A stretch of DNA of 64,000 nucleotides from Stenotrophomonas sp. 704A1 (GCF_030549525.1 NZ_CP130831.1:2381501-2445500); one strand, 5' to 3'. Positions 27,298-37,283 are shown, counted from the first letter of the stretch. Translations and numbers: made by a program. Notes: generated by a model from the letters alone, not told the origin.

Positions 27298-27924
27298 TCA
27301 ATCGCCAGCGTCGATCCAGCCCGCAAGGCGCGCTCGCGCGAGATCTGCTGGCGTGTCGATATCCAGGCTCAGTTCCGGCGCTGGAAGGACATGCACCGTA
27401 TCGGCAGGAAGCTGCCGCAGGCGCGCTCCGAAGCCGCGGTCACCGGTTGCACCCACAGGGGTGAACCAGGCGCGCGGCACCACCGCGGGAACGCCGAGCG
27501 CGCTTCCGTGACAGGTGCCCGCGCACCCTGACGCCGAAGCACGGGCACCCGAAAGCAACGCCTGCAGATGGGAGTGCTCGATCGCGGGCTGGTCGCAGGC
27601 CACGACCATCACCGCGGCCACCGTGGGCAGCAGGTGTGCGCCGGCCACCTGCAGGCTGCTCGCCAGGCCGCCTTGCCAGTGGTGATTGGTTACCGGGATG
27701 GCATCCAGCCCGGCAATGCTGGATAAGACGGCCTGTGCGTTCGCGCCCACCACGACCAGCACCTGCGCTGGCGCGAGCTCCAGCGCCAGCCGTACCACGC
27801 GATGCACCAGGGGCTCGCCCTGCCGGGTCAGCAGCTGCTTGGGCTGGCCAAGCCGGGTGCTGCCGCCCGCAGCAAGTACCACCACCGCATGCGCGGACGT
27901 CACCTGCCGGCCGTGCTGCGCCAT
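27298..27924 (-). CDS. mocA: MocA-like molybdenum-cofactor nucleotidyltransferase
   Basis: A 208-residue enzyme of the MobA/MocA group. The N-terminal nucleotide loop is VVLAAGGSTRLGQPKQLL, followed by VVACDQPAIEHSHLQALL and the C-terminal LDIDTPADL. MocA makes the cytosine-dinucleotide form of the molybdenum cofactor used by xanthine-oxidase-family enzymes. Its place as last gene of the pao operon, overlapping the XdhC gene by 25 nt, fits service to PaoC. ATG 27924 starts at the conserved N-terminus; the longer open frame upstream is a shadow of XdhC. Confidence 0.82.
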   Translation of the reverse strand: MAQHGRQVTSAHAVVVLAAGGSTRLGQPKQLLTRQGEPLVHRVVRLALELAPAQVLVVVGANAQAVLSSIAGLDAIPVTNHHWQGGLASSLQVAGAHLLPTVAAVMVVACDQPAIEHSHLQALLSGARASASGCAGTCHGSALGVPAVVPRAWFTPVGATGDRGFGARLRQLPADTVHVLPAPELSLDIDTPADLARARLAGWIDAGD

Positions 27925-28961
27925 TGCTGCAGCTGTGCGGCGATGCTGAGCGCAATCGCCTCTGGCCCTCGCCCGCCGATGTTGAGGCCGACCGGTGACC
28001 GAAGCCTGGCGGACAGGCGGTTGCGCTGATCCGGAGTCAGCAGCTTGAACAGATCCTCGCGCCTTCGCCGTGGACCCAGCAGCCCAATGAAGGCAACCTC
28101 GGTATCGGCCAGGGCCACCAGCGCCTCCCGGTCCAGTTCGAAATCGTGATGCATCACCAGTACCGCGTCGCACGGGTCGGCATGGAGGGCCTCGGCCGGG
28201 CTGGCCTGGAGATGCGCATCCGCGCCCTGCCCCGCTGAGGCCCATCGCGCCCGCCGTTCGGCCACGCCGACCCGCCATCCCAGCCCCCGCAGTAACGGAA
28301 CCAGGAAGGGCGTTTCGGGACCGCCACCCAGCACCAGGGCCCGTGGAAGCCGGGGAAGGGTCAAACGCCACGCGCCTTCGCCAAAGGGCTGCGCCCCGTC
28401 CATCGGATGCAGCTGCCACGCCTGCTCGCGATGGCCCGCGCGGAATACGATCTGCCCCGATGCGCGAAGCTCGCGCTGGAGGGGCACGCCCTCGCGCAGC
28501 CAGGCCTCGATCACGGCGTCGATGCCGGTCATGGCACGCAATGGCAGGAGCGCAATCCGAAGCCGGCCGCGGCAGCCGAGCGCGGACCCACTCAACAGGT
28601 CGTCGTCGCTGCGGGTGTCGATCTCGATCCAGTCGACCTGCCCTGCCGCGCTCACCTGCTCCGCGCGTCGCGCCAGCTCGGGCTCCAGGCACCCGCCGCT
28701 CAACCAGCCGGTCTGGCTGCCGTTGCAGAACAGCACCATGTCGCCGGCGCCGGCGTAGGTGGAGCCTTCGGTTTCCAGTACCAGCGCAAGCACGACGTGC
28801 TGCCGTGCGCGCAGGTGCGTCACTGCCGCCTCGAGCACGCCGCGCGGGCTGCCTTCGGTGAGGAAGTCCGGCGCTGCGGACAGGTGCCCGGCAAGTTCGC
28901 CGGGCTCCCCTCGGCCTGCCGCGGAGGCCTCCAGGGCGGGCGAGGCTGCGGGTCGGTCCAT
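27900..28961 (-). CDS. XdhC/PaoD-type molybdenum-cofactor insertion protein
   Basis: A 353-residue XdhC/CoxI-family chaperone. N-terminal half: VLALVLETEGSTYAGAGDMVLF and GWLSGGCLEPELARRA. C-terminal Rossmann-like half: ALVLGGGPETPFLVPLLRGLGW, AVLVMHHDFELD, FIGLLGPRRRREDL. XdhC proteins bind and sulfurate the cofactor and hand it to the large subunit. It begins 9 nt after the paoC stop, equivalent in position to paoD of E. coli. Confidence 0.88.
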   Translation of the reverse strand: MDRPAASPALEASAAGRGEPGELAGHLSAAPDFLTEGSPRGVLEAAVTHLRARQHVVLALVLETEGSTYAGAGDMVLFCNGSQTGWLSGGCLEPELARRAEQVSAAGQVDWIEIDTRSDDDLLSGSALGCRGRLRIALLPLRAMTGIDAVIEAWLREGVPLQRELRASGQIVFRAGHREQAWQLHPMDGAQPFGEGAWRLTLPRLPRALVLGGGPETPFLVPLLRGLGWRVGVAERRARWASAGQGADAHLQASPAEALHADPCDAVLVMHHDFELDREALVALADTEVAFIGLLGPRRRREDLFKLLTPDQRNRLSARLRSPVGLNIGGRGPEAIALSIAAQLQQWRSTAGR

Positions 28962-28970
28962 GCGCAACGG

Positions 28971-31175
28971 TCAGCCTACGTCGGGCAAGCCGGGCAACAG
29001 CTTGTCCAGGGTGATGGGATAGTTGCGCACGCGCACGCCGGTTGCGTTGTAGACCGCATTGGCGATCGCGGCACCGACCCCGCAGATGCCCAGCTCACCC
29101 ACGCCCTTGGCCTTCATCGGCGAGATCACCGGATCCAGCGTGTCGAGGAAGACCACTTCCTGGTACGGAATATCGGCGTGCACGGGAACCTCGTAGCCGG
29201 CCAGGTCGTGGTTGATGAACAAGCCAAGCCGCGTGTCGACCACCAGTTCCTCCATCAGCGTCGCACCCGCGCCCATCACCATCCCGCCGATCACCTGGCT
29301 GCGTGCCGACAGCGGATTGAGGATCCGGCCGCCATCGCATACCGCCAGCATGCGGCGAATGCGCGTCTCTCCGGTGTAGGCATGCACCGCGACCTCGCAG
29401 AAATGCCCTGCATAGGTGCCGACGTCGTAGCCTTGCTTGAAGTCACCGAAGGCAATGCCGTCCTCCGCCGACAGTGTGCCCGCCTCGGCCAGGTCAATGG
29501 TCCGCCCACCCGCCTGGATGCGGCCATTGGCGAAGCTTGCGGTGTCGCCGTCGAAGCCGAGCTTCTCGCCCACCTTGCGGCGCAGGCTGACGCACGCCGC
29601 GTACACGCCTGCGGTGGAGCTTGCCGCGCCCCACTGGCCACCGGAACCGGCGGAGGCCGGATGGCGGGAGTCGCCGAGGGTCACCTGGACCCGGTCCAGC
29701 GCCACGCCCATCGTCTCGGCCGCCGTCTGCGCGATGATCGTGTAGGAGCCCGTGCCGATGTCGGTCATGTCGGTTTCCACGATCACCCCGCCCTGGCCGT
29801 CGAGCCGGACCCGCGCCGCCGACTTCATCGTCGGTGCGCCGCGATAGCCCGCGGACACGCCCATGCCGACCAGCCAGTGCCCTTCCCTGACCTGCGCCGG
29901 CTTTGCGTTGCGCTTGTTCCAGTTGAAGCGCTCCGCGCCTTCGCGCAGGCAGCGCACCAGGTTGCGGTCGGAGAACTTCTTGGATGGATCGCCGGGCACG
30001 ACCTCGGGCTCGTTGAGGATGCGGAACGCGATCGGGTCGAGGCCCAGCTTCTCGGCCATTTCGTCCATCGCCACTTCCAGCGCCATGTGGCCCGGTGCTT
30101 CGCCCGGCGCGCGCATCGCATTGCCTTCGGGCATGTCGAGCGTGGCGATGTAGTTGGCCACCACGCGGTTGGCGCCTGCATAGAGCTTGGGCGTCTGCAG
30201 GGTGCCGTTTTCGCCATCCTCGCCGTTGATGTTGCCCGACCAGTTCTCATGGGCGATGGCGGAGATCCGGCCATCCTTGCCGCAGCCGATCCGCACGCGC
30301 TGGAGCGTGGCGTGCCGGTGCGTGGTGTTGTTGGGCATCAACGGGCGTTGCAGCGCGATCTTCACCGGCCGCCCGACCTGCTTGGCCGCCAGCGCGGCCA
30401 GCACCGCGTCGGCACGGATGAACAGCTTGCCGCCGAAGCCGCCGCCGATATAGGGCGAGTCCACACGCACCTTCTCGGGGTCGATGCCGAGGATGGCCGC
30501 CATGCCCTGCCTGGCCCAGTCGATCATCTGGTTCGCCGTCCACACCGTGAGCGTGTCGCCCTCCCAGGCGGCGATGGTGGCGTGCGGCTCCATCATCGAA
30601 TGACTTTCGTCGGAGGTGTGGTACGTCTCGTCGAGCTTGACCGCAGCGCTCGCGTAGGCGCTGTCGAAATCGCCGAGCGCCTGCCGGTCGGGCTTGCCGT
30701 CGCGCCCCTTTGCCAGCGGCGCGGACGGCGCCAGGGCGGGGAAATCGAAGCGGCCCTTGCCGCGCTCGTAGCGGGTGCGGATCAGCGCCGCAGCGGCGCG
30801 GGCCTGCTCGAAGGTCTCTGCCACCACGCAGGCAATCGCCTGGTGGTAATGGGCAACCTCGGGGCCGCCGAACAGCGGCGCATTGTTCCAGTTCGATTTG
30901 CCGACCGGCTTGGTTTCCGGTGCGGTGATGACCGCCAGCACGCCGGGCGCGGCACGTGCGCGGGAGGCATCCATCGAAATGATGCGCCCCTTGCCGATGC
31001 CCGCGCCGACGATGTAGCCGTAGGCCTGGTTCGGCGCGACGTCATGGCGCTCGTAGGCATAGGGGGCGGTGCCGGTGGTCTTGCGTGGACCGTCGATGCG
31101 CGGCGTCGACTTGCCGACGACCTTGGCCTTGTCGAACAGGTTGTCGCCGGCGGGGGCGTTGAATTCAAGGGGCAT
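28971..31175 (-). CDS. paoC: aldehyde oxidoreductase molybdenum-binding subunit PaoC
   Basis: A 734-residue large subunit of the xanthine oxidase family, holding the molybdopterin cytosine dinucleotide cofactor. Typical segments are IDGPRKTTGTAPYAYE, IGGGFGGKLF, AMRAPGEAPGHMALE, DIGTGSYTIIAQ and the catalytic glutamate in KGVGELGICGVGAA near the C-terminus. With PaoA and PaoB it forms a periplasmic enzyme oxidising aromatic and other aldehydes to acids. Start ATG 31175 overlaps the paoB stop (TGATG), indicating coupling. Confidence 0.93.
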   Translation of the reverse strand: MPLEFNAPAGDNLFDKAKVVGKSTPRIDGPRKTTGTAPYAYERHDVAPNQAYGYIVGAGIGKGRIISMDASRARAAPGVLAVITAPETKPVGKSNWNNAPLFGGPEVAHYHQAIACVVAETFEQARAAAALIRTRYERGKGRFDFPALAPSAPLAKGRDGKPDRQALGDFDSAYASAAVKLDETYHTSDESHSMMEPHATIAAWEGDTLTVWTANQMIDWARQGMAAILGIDPEKVRVDSPYIGGGFGGKLFIRADAVLAALAAKQVGRPVKIALQRPLMPNNTTHRHATLQRVRIGCGKDGRISAIAHENWSGNINGEDGENGTLQTPKLYAGANRVVANYIATLDMPEGNAMRAPGEAPGHMALEVAMDEMAEKLGLDPIAFRILNEPEVVPGDPSKKFSDRNLVRCLREGAERFNWNKRNAKPAQVREGHWLVGMGVSAGYRGAPTMKSAARVRLDGQGGVIVETDMTDIGTGSYTIIAQTAAETMGVALDRVQVTLGDSRHPASAGSGGQWGAASSTAGVYAACVSLRRKVGEKLGFDGDTASFANGRIQAGGRTIDLAEAGTLSAEDGIAFGDFKQGYDVGTYAGHFCEVAVHAYTGETRIRRMLAVCDGGRILNPLSARSQVIGGMVMGAGATLMEELVVDTRLGLFINHDLAGYEVPVHADIPYQEVVFLDTLDPVISPMKAKGVGELGICGVGAAIANAVYNATGVRVRNYPITLDKLLPGLPDVG

Positions 31176-32125
31176 CAGCGCTCTCCTTCCACCAGCACGG
31201 CTGCGAGGGTGCGCTCGGCGAGCGCGATCTTGAACGCGTTCTCCCGCGTTGGACGGGCGCCGGCGAACACCTGCCGGGTCGCGGCCTTCACGCCGTCGCG
31301 CAGCAGGGGTTCGGCGGCCTCGACGCGCCACGGCTTCGGCGCAACCCCACCGAAGGCGAACCGCGCCGAGCCGTCTCGCTGCACGACCGCGGCGACCGAC
31401 ACCAGTGCGAACGCATAGGACGCGCGGTCACGTACCTTGTGGTACACGTGCCGACCGCCCAGCGGTTCGGGCAGCGTAACGTGGGTGATCAGCTCACCGC
31501 GCTGCAGCACGTTGTCCTGCTGCGGCTTGTCGCCGGGGGAGCGATGGAAGTCGGCAATGGGAATACTGCGCGTGCTGCCATCACCCTTGACGGTCTGGAT
31601 CGAGGCGTCCAGCACCCGCAGGGCCACCGCCATGTCGCCCGGATAGGTCGCGATGCAGCTGTCCGAGGTGCCGATCACGCCCAACTGCCGGGAGAATCCT
31701 TCGAGCGCGCCGCAGCCTGATCCGGGCAGGCGCTTGTTGCAGGGCAGATTGGGGTCGTAGAAATACGGGCAGCGGGTGCGCTGCAGCAGGTTGCCGCCGG
31801 TGGTGGCCTTGTTGCGCAGCTGCCCGGAGGCGCCGGCCACGATGGCGCGGGTCAGCACCGCGTAGTCGCGGCGCACGCGCTCATGCGAGGCCAGCGCGGT
31901 ATTGGTGACCAGCGTGCCGATGCGCAGGCCGCCCTCGTCGGTGGGTTCGATCCTGTCCAGGCCGATGTCCTGCACGTCGACCAGGTGCGCTGGCGTCTCG
32001 ACCTCCAGCTTCATCAGGTCGAGCAGGTTGGTCCCTCCGGCCAGGAACTTCGCGCCCTCGGTACCGGCGACGGCCTTGGCGGCCTCGGCCGGGGATTTCG
32101 CGCGTTCGTAACTGAAGGCCCTCAT
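31175..32125 (-). CDS. paoB: aldehyde oxidoreductase FAD subunit PaoB
   Basis: A 316-residue FAD subunit. FAD-binding motifs are [14 protein letters not shown] and [18 protein letters not shown]. As in E. coli PaoB, the extra cysteines in [19 protein letters not shown] suggest an additional [4Fe-4S] cluster, unlike ordinary xanthine dehydrogenases. It starts at ATG 32125 overlapping the paoA stop by 4 nt (ATGA) and is followed directly by paoC. Confidence 0.92.
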   Translation of the reverse strand: MRAFSYERAKSPAEAAKAVAGTEGAKFLAGGTNLLDLMKLEVETPAHLVDVQDIGLDRIEPTDEGGLRIGTLVTNTALASHERVRRDYAVLTRAIVAGASGQLRNKATTGGNLLQRTRCPYFYDPNLPCNKRLPGSGCGALEGFSRQLGVIGTSDSCIATYPGDMAVALRVLDASIQTVKGDGSTRSIPIADFHRSPGDKPQQDNVLQRGELITHVTLPEPLGGRHVYHKVRDRASYAFALVSVAAVVQRDGSARFAFGGVAPKPWRVEAAEPLLRDGVKAATRQVFAGARPTRENAFKIALAERTLAAVLVEGER

Positions 32126-32790
32126 GAGCGCCTCCCCGCAGCGGTCACGCCAGCGACCTCTTCCATCGCCTCGGCAATGTTGGAATAGGCGCCGCAGCGG
32201 CAGAGGTTGCCGCTCATGCGTTCGCGCATTTCCATGTTGGTGGCCCGGGGCCGTGCGCTGACGTCCGCCTGCACATGGCTGGGGACACCGCGCTTGATCT
32301 CGTCCAGTACCGCCACCGCCGAGCAGATCTGCCCCGGCGTGCAATACCCGCACTGGTAGCCATCATGCTTGATGAAGGCGGCCTGCATCGGATGCAGGTC
32401 ATCGGGGGTTCCGAGGCCTTCGATGGTGGTGATGGCATCGCCCTGGTGCTGCACCGCCAGGCTGAGGCAGGCATTGATGCGCTCACCGTTGACCAGCACG
32501 GTACAGGCGCCGCATTGACCGTGGTCGCAGCCCTTCTTGGTCCCGGTCAGCTTCAGATGTTCGCGCAGGGCATCGAGCAGCGTGGTCCGCGTGTCGAGTT
32601 CAAGCTCCCGGCGCGCGCCGTTGACGGTCAACGCCACCGTGCTGATGACCGGCGGCCTGGGCGGCGGGGACGCCGCCAGTTCGGCGGCGAGCGATGACGC
32701 CCCCGGTGCGGCGGACATCGCCACGGTCGTGGCGCCGCCGGCGATCACCTGGCGACGCGTCAACTTCATTCCTTCATCCCAACTTGGCAC
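32122..32790 (-). CDS. paoA: aldehyde oxidoreductase [2Fe-2S] subunit PaoA, Tat-exported
   Basis: A 222-residue iron-sulfur subunit. A twin-arginine signal [11 protein letters not shown] (Arg12-Arg13) directs the folded complex to the periplasm. A plant-ferredoxin-type cluster motif CDHGQCGAC and a second cluster motif CGYCTPGQ with CRCG follow. Start GTG 32790 is chosen for its AGGAGG ribosome site 5 nt upstream; ATG 32769 sits too close to any such site. It is the first gene of the paoA-paoB-paoC-xdhC-mocA operon. Confidence 0.92.
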   Translation of the reverse strand: MPSWDEGMKLTRRQVIAGGATTVAMSAAPGASSLAAELAASPPPRPPVISTVALTVNGARRELELDTRTTLLDALREHLKLTGTKKGCDHGQCGACTVLVNGERINACLSLAVQHQGDAITTIEGLGTPDDLHPMQAAFIKHDGYQCGYCTPGQICSAVAVLDEIKRGVPSHVQADVSARPRATNMEMRERMSGNLCRCGAYSNIAEAMEEVAGVTAAGRRS

Positions 32791-33090
32791 AGTGACCTCC
32801 TGGCGTTCGGGGAAACCCCCGTGGCTGGATGGACGCGCTCACACTACCCACGGGCCACTATGCCCGTCTGTGTGGTACAGATCTGTGAAGCCTGTCGATG
32901 GCGTGCCGGCATCGGGATCAGCGAACACATGGGCAGTGTCGCCGCCGTGGATCGGAAGGTTGCTGCCGGTAGACGGGCCGGTAACGGACGCCCGAGGCCC
33001 ATGCCGACACTGCTGCATCACCCGTTCGGGGCAGGCGGGGAGCAGCGCCTGCCGACAGACTGGCGCCTTCACTATGGGAAGGACAACGCA
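32791..33090. other. divergent promoter region between paoA and ridA
   Basis: A 300-bp intergenic stretch. It holds the paoA ribosome site and presumably both promoters. The ridA frame is open upstream through most of it, but no coding signal is visible there. No clear operator was recognised. Confidence 0.5.
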
Positions 33091-33534
33091 ATGGAAACCT
33101 CCAACCGCAAGACGGCCAGCTTCGGCGTACCGTGGGAAACGGCCTATGGTTATGTGCAGGCCGTACGCGTGGACAACTCGATCTTCGTGTCGGGCCAGCT
33201 CTCGCACACGCCGGAGGGGCGGCTGGTGGCGCCGGCCGCTCTAGGGGCCGATGGAAAGCCGGCCAACTTCGACACCATGGAGGCGCAGATGAAGCGGACC
33301 TATGAGAACGCGCAGGTGCTGCTGGCCGAGCTGGGCGGGTCGCTGGCGGATGTGGTGGAGGAAACCCTGTTCGTCATCGACGTGCCGGCCGCGTTCGCTG
33401 CCAGCGGCAAGGTGAGGCCCGCAGTCTATGGCCAGCCTGTCCCGCAGGTCGCCAGCAACCTGATCGGGGTTTCCGCGCTCGCCTTCCCTGAGCAGCTGAT
33501 CGAGATCACCTTCCGCGCTGAAGTGCGCTCGTAG
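33091..33534 (+). CDS. RidA/YjgF-family protein
   Basis: A 147-residue protein of the RidA superfamily (IFVSGQLSHTPEGRLV, TYENAQVLLAELGGSLADVVEETLFV, YGQPVPQVASNLIGVSALAFPEQLIEI). Archetypal RidA hydrolyses reactive enamine/imine intermediates. The catalytic arginine typical of RidA (near the C-terminal R-P-A motif) is not evident in the usual context, so this may be a divergent subfamily. ATG 33091 has GGGAAGGA upstream. It is divergent from the pao operon. Confidence 0.8.
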   Translation: METSNRKTASFGVPWETAYGYVQAVRVDNSIFVSGQLSHTPEGRLVAPAALGADGKPANFDTMEAQMKRTYENAQVLLAELGGSLADVVEETLFVIDVPAAFAASGKVRPAVYGQPVPQVASNLIGVSALAFPEQLIEITFRAEVRS

Positions 33535-33662
33535 CACGGCCCCTGACGCGGAACCGCTCTGGCGCCGCATGGAGCGCGTGCGTGCACACTTGAAGATGCC
33601 GTCAAGGCGCGCAATGAAGTTGCCGCTACAGCCAGAGGCAGGAGGGCGGAACAGGCCCGACG

Positions 33663-34577
33663 CTACGCGTCCGTTGCGTAGCGCCAGGCGATGGTCGTCC
33701 GCAGGTGGCGCAGCAGATGGTCGAGGAACACACGCACCCGGGGCGCCAGCTGCTTGCCGGGGCCATGCACGGCGCTCAGCGGCGAGGTGGCCAGTGCGTG
33801 GTCGGGCAGCACTTCCACCAGCCGCCCCGCCTGCAGATCCTCCGCCACATCCCAGATGGATTTGCGTGCGATGCCGGCGCCCTGCACCGCCATCAGCTGC
33901 GCCACTTCGCCGTCGTCGCACAGGGTGGTGGCATCGAGCGGCACGGCGATGGTGCGGCCGCCTTCCAGGAAGCGCCAATGGCTGACCGGCGGATTGCCAC
34001 TGGCGATGCAGTCATGCCCCTGCAGATCTGAAATGCGGCGCGGCACGCCCCGTCGCTGCAGATACTCCGGCGATGCGCACAGCACCCGCCGGTTGGGCGC
34101 CAGTTGCCGCGCTACCAGCCGCGAATCGTCCAGCGTGCCGTAGCGCAGGGCCAGTTCGATGCCCTCGCCCACCAGATCCACCACTTCGTCGCGCAGCGAC
34201 AGGTGCACCCGCACGCCGGGGTGGGCCTTCTGGAAACTGCGTACCGCCGGGACCACGTGCCGGCGCCCGAACCCGTTCGGCGCGGTGATCCTCAGAACGC
34301 CGGCAACCACGTCCTGGCGCTGCTGCAACGCAGCCTCCGCGGCCTCCACGGCATCCAGCACGTTCCGGCAATGCGCAAGGAACAGCGTCCCTTCGTCGGT
34401 CAACGACGCGCGGCGCGTACTGCGGTTGAGCAGCCGCACCTTCAGCCGGCGCTCCAGTGAGGTGAGCCGCTTGCTCACCACGGCCAAGGACACCCCCAGT
34501 TCCCGTGCGGCGGCGGACAGGCTGCCGCCGTGCACGATGCGCTCGAAGGTGCGCAGCTCGTGGAGGTCATCGATCAC
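33663..34577 (-). CDS. LysR-family regulator
   Basis: A 304-residue LysR-type regulator. The N-terminal helix-turn-helix is FERIVHGGSLSAAARELGVSLAVVSKRLTSLE; the substrate-binding region starts near residue 90. It resembles the AaeR/DmlR-like clade (LRITAPNGFGRRHVVP). It starts at GTG 34577 and diverges from the gluconate-dehydrogenase-type operon at 34764, which it may control. A TTTCC/GGAAA inverted repeat (34608-34612, 34627-34631) lies in the shared promoter region. Confidence 0.87.
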   Translation of the reverse strand: MIDDLHELRTFERIVHGGSLSAAARELGVSLAVVSKRLTSLERRLKVRLLNRSTRRASLTDEGTLFLAHCRNVLDAVEAAEAALQQRQDVVAGVLRITAPNGFGRRHVVPAVRSFQKAHPGVRVHLSLRDEVVDLVGEGIELALRYGTLDDSRLVARQLAPNRRVLCASPEYLQRRGVPRRISDLQGHDCIASGNPPVSHWRFLEGGRTIAVPLDATTLCDDGEVAQLMAVQGAGIARKSIWDVAEDLQAGRLVEVLPDHALATSPLSAVHGPGKQLAPRVRVFLDHLLRHLRTTIAWRYATDA

Positions 34578-34763
34578 AGTGCTTTTTTCCGTTGGGGCAA
34601 CAGTTCCTTTCCCATACTGCCATTACGGAAACTGTGCTGCATACACACAATGGGTTCATCAAAGATGTCGGGTTCGGCCCGGCGCGACACTGTGAATGCG
34701 GAGCCGGCCCTGACCGGGGCGTGCGCGATGCGTCACAACAGCCACCCTCCAGGTAGCCAGACC

Positions 34764-35492
34764 ATGAAAGACGACCCCGACCACACCCCGCCGGCGCTGA
34801 CGCGCCGCCGTTTTTTCCAGGGTCTCACCCTGATTCCCGTCGCCGCCGCGCTGCCGGGCTGCAGCCTGGGCGACGGCCCGGCGCAACGCTCCGACGGGGC
34901 CGATGCGGGCGCGCCGTACGCCCCGCAGTTCTTCAACGCGGCGGAGTGGGCCTTCGTGGTGGCGGCCTGTGACCGGCTGATCCCCTCCGACGAAGTGGGC
35001 CCCGGGGCGGTGGAATCGGGGGTGCCCGAGTTCCTCGATCGCCACATGCAGACGCCCTACGCGGCCGGTGACATCTGGTACATGCAGGGCCCGTTCCTGG
35101 AAGCGCCGAGCGAATTCGGCTACCAGGGCAAGCTGGCGCTGCGCGACATCCTGCGGGTGGGCATCGGCGCCTTCGATGCGCACTGCCGCACGCAGTTCCA
35201 GGGCAAGACGTTCGCCCAGCTGGATCCTGCCCAACAGGAGACCCTGCTGAAGGCGGCCGAGAGCGGCAAGCTGGAACTGGACGGTATTTCCAGCAAGTTG
35301 TTCTTCTCCAACCTGCTCGGTGAGGTGAAGAACGGCTACTTCGCCGATCCGAAGTACGGCGCGAACAAGGACATGGGGGCCTGGAAGATGATCGGCTACC
35401 CCGGCATGCGCGCCGATTACCTGGATTGGATCGGCGTACGGGACAAGGCCTATCCCTTGCCGCCCGTGGATCTGGCTGGACGGAGAGGCTGA
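34764..35492 (+). CDS. gluconate-2-dehydrogenase subunit 3-type protein, Tat lipoprotein
   Basis: A 242-residue small subunit of a membrane-bound flavoprotein-cytochrome dehydrogenase. The signal region contains a twin-arginine motif TRRRFFQG (Arg14-Arg15) and then LPGCS, a lipobox with Cys33, so the subunit is probably Tat-exported and lipid-anchored. The body (FVVAACDRLIPSDEVGPGA, EVKNGYFADPKYGANKDMGAWKMIGYPG) matches the gluconate 2-dehydrogenase subunit 3 family. It is the first gene of a three-gene operon. Confidence 0.88.
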   Translation: MKDDPDHTPPALTRRRFFQGLTLIPVAAALPGCSLGDGPAQRSDGADAGAPYAPQFFNAAEWAFVVAACDRLIPSDEVGPGAVESGVPEFLDRHMQTPYAAGDIWYMQGPFLEAPSEFGYQGKLALRDILRVGIGAFDAHCRTQFQGKTFAQLDPAQQETLLKAAESGKLELDGISSKLFFSNLLGEVKNGYFADPKYGANKDMGAWKMIGYPGMRADYLDWIGVRDKAYPLPPVDLAGRRG

Positions 35493-35497
35493 AGCAG

Positions 35498-37273
35498 ATG
35501 GCAATCGTGAAACCGAAGGTCGACGCGGTCATTGTCGGCATGGGCTGGACGGGCGCGATCCTGGCCAAGGAACTGACCGACGCCGGCCTGCACGTGGTGG
35601 CGCTGGAGCGCGGCGGCGACCGCGATACCCAGCCTGATTTTGCCTACCCCAAGGTGGTGGACGAACTGGAAGGCTCGGTGCACCGCCGCTACCTGCAGAG
35701 CCTGTCGCAGGAAACGGTGACCATCCGCCACAAGACCTCCGATACGGCCGTGCCGTACCGGCAGATGGGGTCGTTCAAGCCGGGTACCGGCGTGGGCGGC
35801 GCCGGCAGCCACTGGTCCGGCGCGCATTTCCGCCCGCTGCCGGAAGACATGAAGCTGCGCAGCAACGTGGAAGAACGGTATGGCAAGGCCTTCATTCCGG
35901 CCGACATGACGATCCAGGATTTCCCGGTGACCTATGCCGAGCTGGAGCCGCACCTGCACATGTTCGAGCTGGTGTGCGGCACCTCCGGCAAGGCCGGCGT
36001 GGTCAATGGCGTGGTGCAGCCGGGCGGCAACCCGTTCGAGGGTTCGCGCTCGGCCGAGTACCCGCTGGGCCCCAACCCGAACTACCTGGGCGGCGAGCTG
36101 TTCTACAAGGCGGCCAAGGAAATGGGCTGGCACCCCTACCCCATCCCCGCTTCCAACGCGTCCGGTCCCTATGTGAACCCCTACGGCTGCCAGCTGGGGC
36201 CGTGCAATGCCTGTGGTTTCTGCAGCGATTACGGCTGCCTGAACTATTCCAAGGCCAGCCCGAACGCCTGCATCCTGCCGGTGCTGCGCCAGCGCCCGAA
36301 GTTCGAGCTGCGCACCCACTCGCAGGTGCTGAAGGTGAACCTGGACGGCAGCCGCAGCAAGGCCACCGGCGTGACCTACCTGGACGCGCAGGGCCGCGAA
36401 GTGGAGCAGCCGGCGGACATGGTGCTGCTGTGCGCGTTCCAGCTGTACAACGTGCACCTGATGCTGCTGTCGGGCATCGGCCAGCCTTACGACCCGGAAA
36501 GCAACACCGGCACGGTGGGCCGCAACTACTCCTACCAGAACCTCAACCGCGTGGTGCTGTTCTTCGACCAGACGGTGCAGGCCAACGGTTTCATCGGCAT
36601 TGGCGGCGCCGGCACCACCATGGACGACCTCAATGGCAACCAGCTGGACAACGCCAAGGCCGGCTTCGTGGGCGGCGGCCTGGTGTGGGCGCGGCAGCCC
36701 GGTGCGGGCCCGGTGCGTGGCATCAACGTGCCCAGCGGCACGCCGGCCTGGGGCGCGAAGTGGAAGAAGGCGGCGGCGGACAACTTCCGCCACAACTTCT
36801 ATTACGAGGTGCAGGGTGCGTGCATGTCCTACCGGCAGCACTACCTGAGCCTGGACCCCACCTACAAGGATGCCTTCGGCCGACCGCTGCTGCGCATGAC
36901 CTTTGATTGGCACCCGAACGAGATCAAGGCCTCGCAGTTCTTCGTGGACAAAGCCATGCAGATGAGCAGGGTGCTGGACCCGCTGTCGATGAGCGGCGAT
37001 GCCAAGAAGGATGGCGAGCGCTACAACATCACCAAGTACCAGAGCACGCACACCTGCGGTGGCGCGATCATGGGCGCGGACCCGAAGACGTCCGCGCTGA
37101 ACCGCTACCTGCAGAGCTGGGATGTCTCCAACGTTTTCGTGATTGGCGCCAACGCGTTCCCGCAGAACAACGGCTACAACCCCACCGGGCTGGTGGGTGG
37201 GCTGGCGTACTGGGCAGCCACGGCGATCCGCGAAAAGTATCTGCCCGATCCGGGCCCGCTGGTACAGGCCTGA
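35498..37273 (+). CDS. GMC-family FAD dehydrogenase, gluconate-dehydrogenase large-subunit type
   Basis: A 591-residue GMC oxidoreductase. The N-terminal FAD motif is DAVIVGMGWTGAILAKEL, followed by GTGVGGAGSHWSG. A Cys-rich segment (GPCNACGFCSDYGCLN) typical of membrane-bound gluconate and related dehydrogenases follows, with STHTCGGAIMG and FPQNNGYNPTGLVGGLAYW at the C-terminus. It has no signal peptide of its own and is presumably carried out with the Tat-targeted small subunit. Electrons would pass to the downstream cytochrome c. The sugar or sugar-acid substrate cannot be fixed from sequence. Confidence 0.9.
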   Translation: MAIVKPKVDAVIVGMGWTGAILAKELTDAGLHVVALERGGDRDTQPDFAYPKVVDELEGSVHRRYLQSLSQETVTIRHKTSDTAVPYRQMGSFKPGTGVGGAGSHWSGAHFRPLPEDMKLRSNVEERYGKAFIPADMTIQDFPVTYAELEPHLHMFELVCGTSGKAGVVNGVVQPGGNPFEGSRSAEYPLGPNPNYLGGELFYKAAKEMGWHPYPIPASNASGPYVNPYGCQLGPCNACGFCSDYGCLNYSKASPNACILPVLRQRPKFELRTHSQVLKVNLDGSRSKATGVTYLDAQGREVEQPADMVLLCAFQLYNVHLMLLSGIGQPYDPESNTGTVGRNYSYQNLNRVVLFFDQTVQANGFIGIGGAGTTMDDLNGNQLDNAKAGFVGGGLVWARQPGAGPVRGINVPSGTPAWGAKWKKAAADNFRHNFYYEVQGACMSYRQHYLSLDPTYKDAFGRPLLRMTFDWHPNEIKASQFFVDKAMQMSRVLDPLSMSGDAKKDGERYNITKYQSTHTCGGAIMGADPKTSALNRYLQSWDVSNVFVIGANAFPQNNGYNPTGLVGGLAYWAATAIREKYLPDPGPLVQA

Positions 37274-37283
37274 GGACGCATCC

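Noticed and set aside
28407-31418. 1003-residue plus-strand frame opposite paoC and xdhC
   Set aside because: Composition (His, Arg, Ala, Gly-rich) and position are those of an antisense shadow of GC-rich genes; paoC and xdhC are unmistakable.
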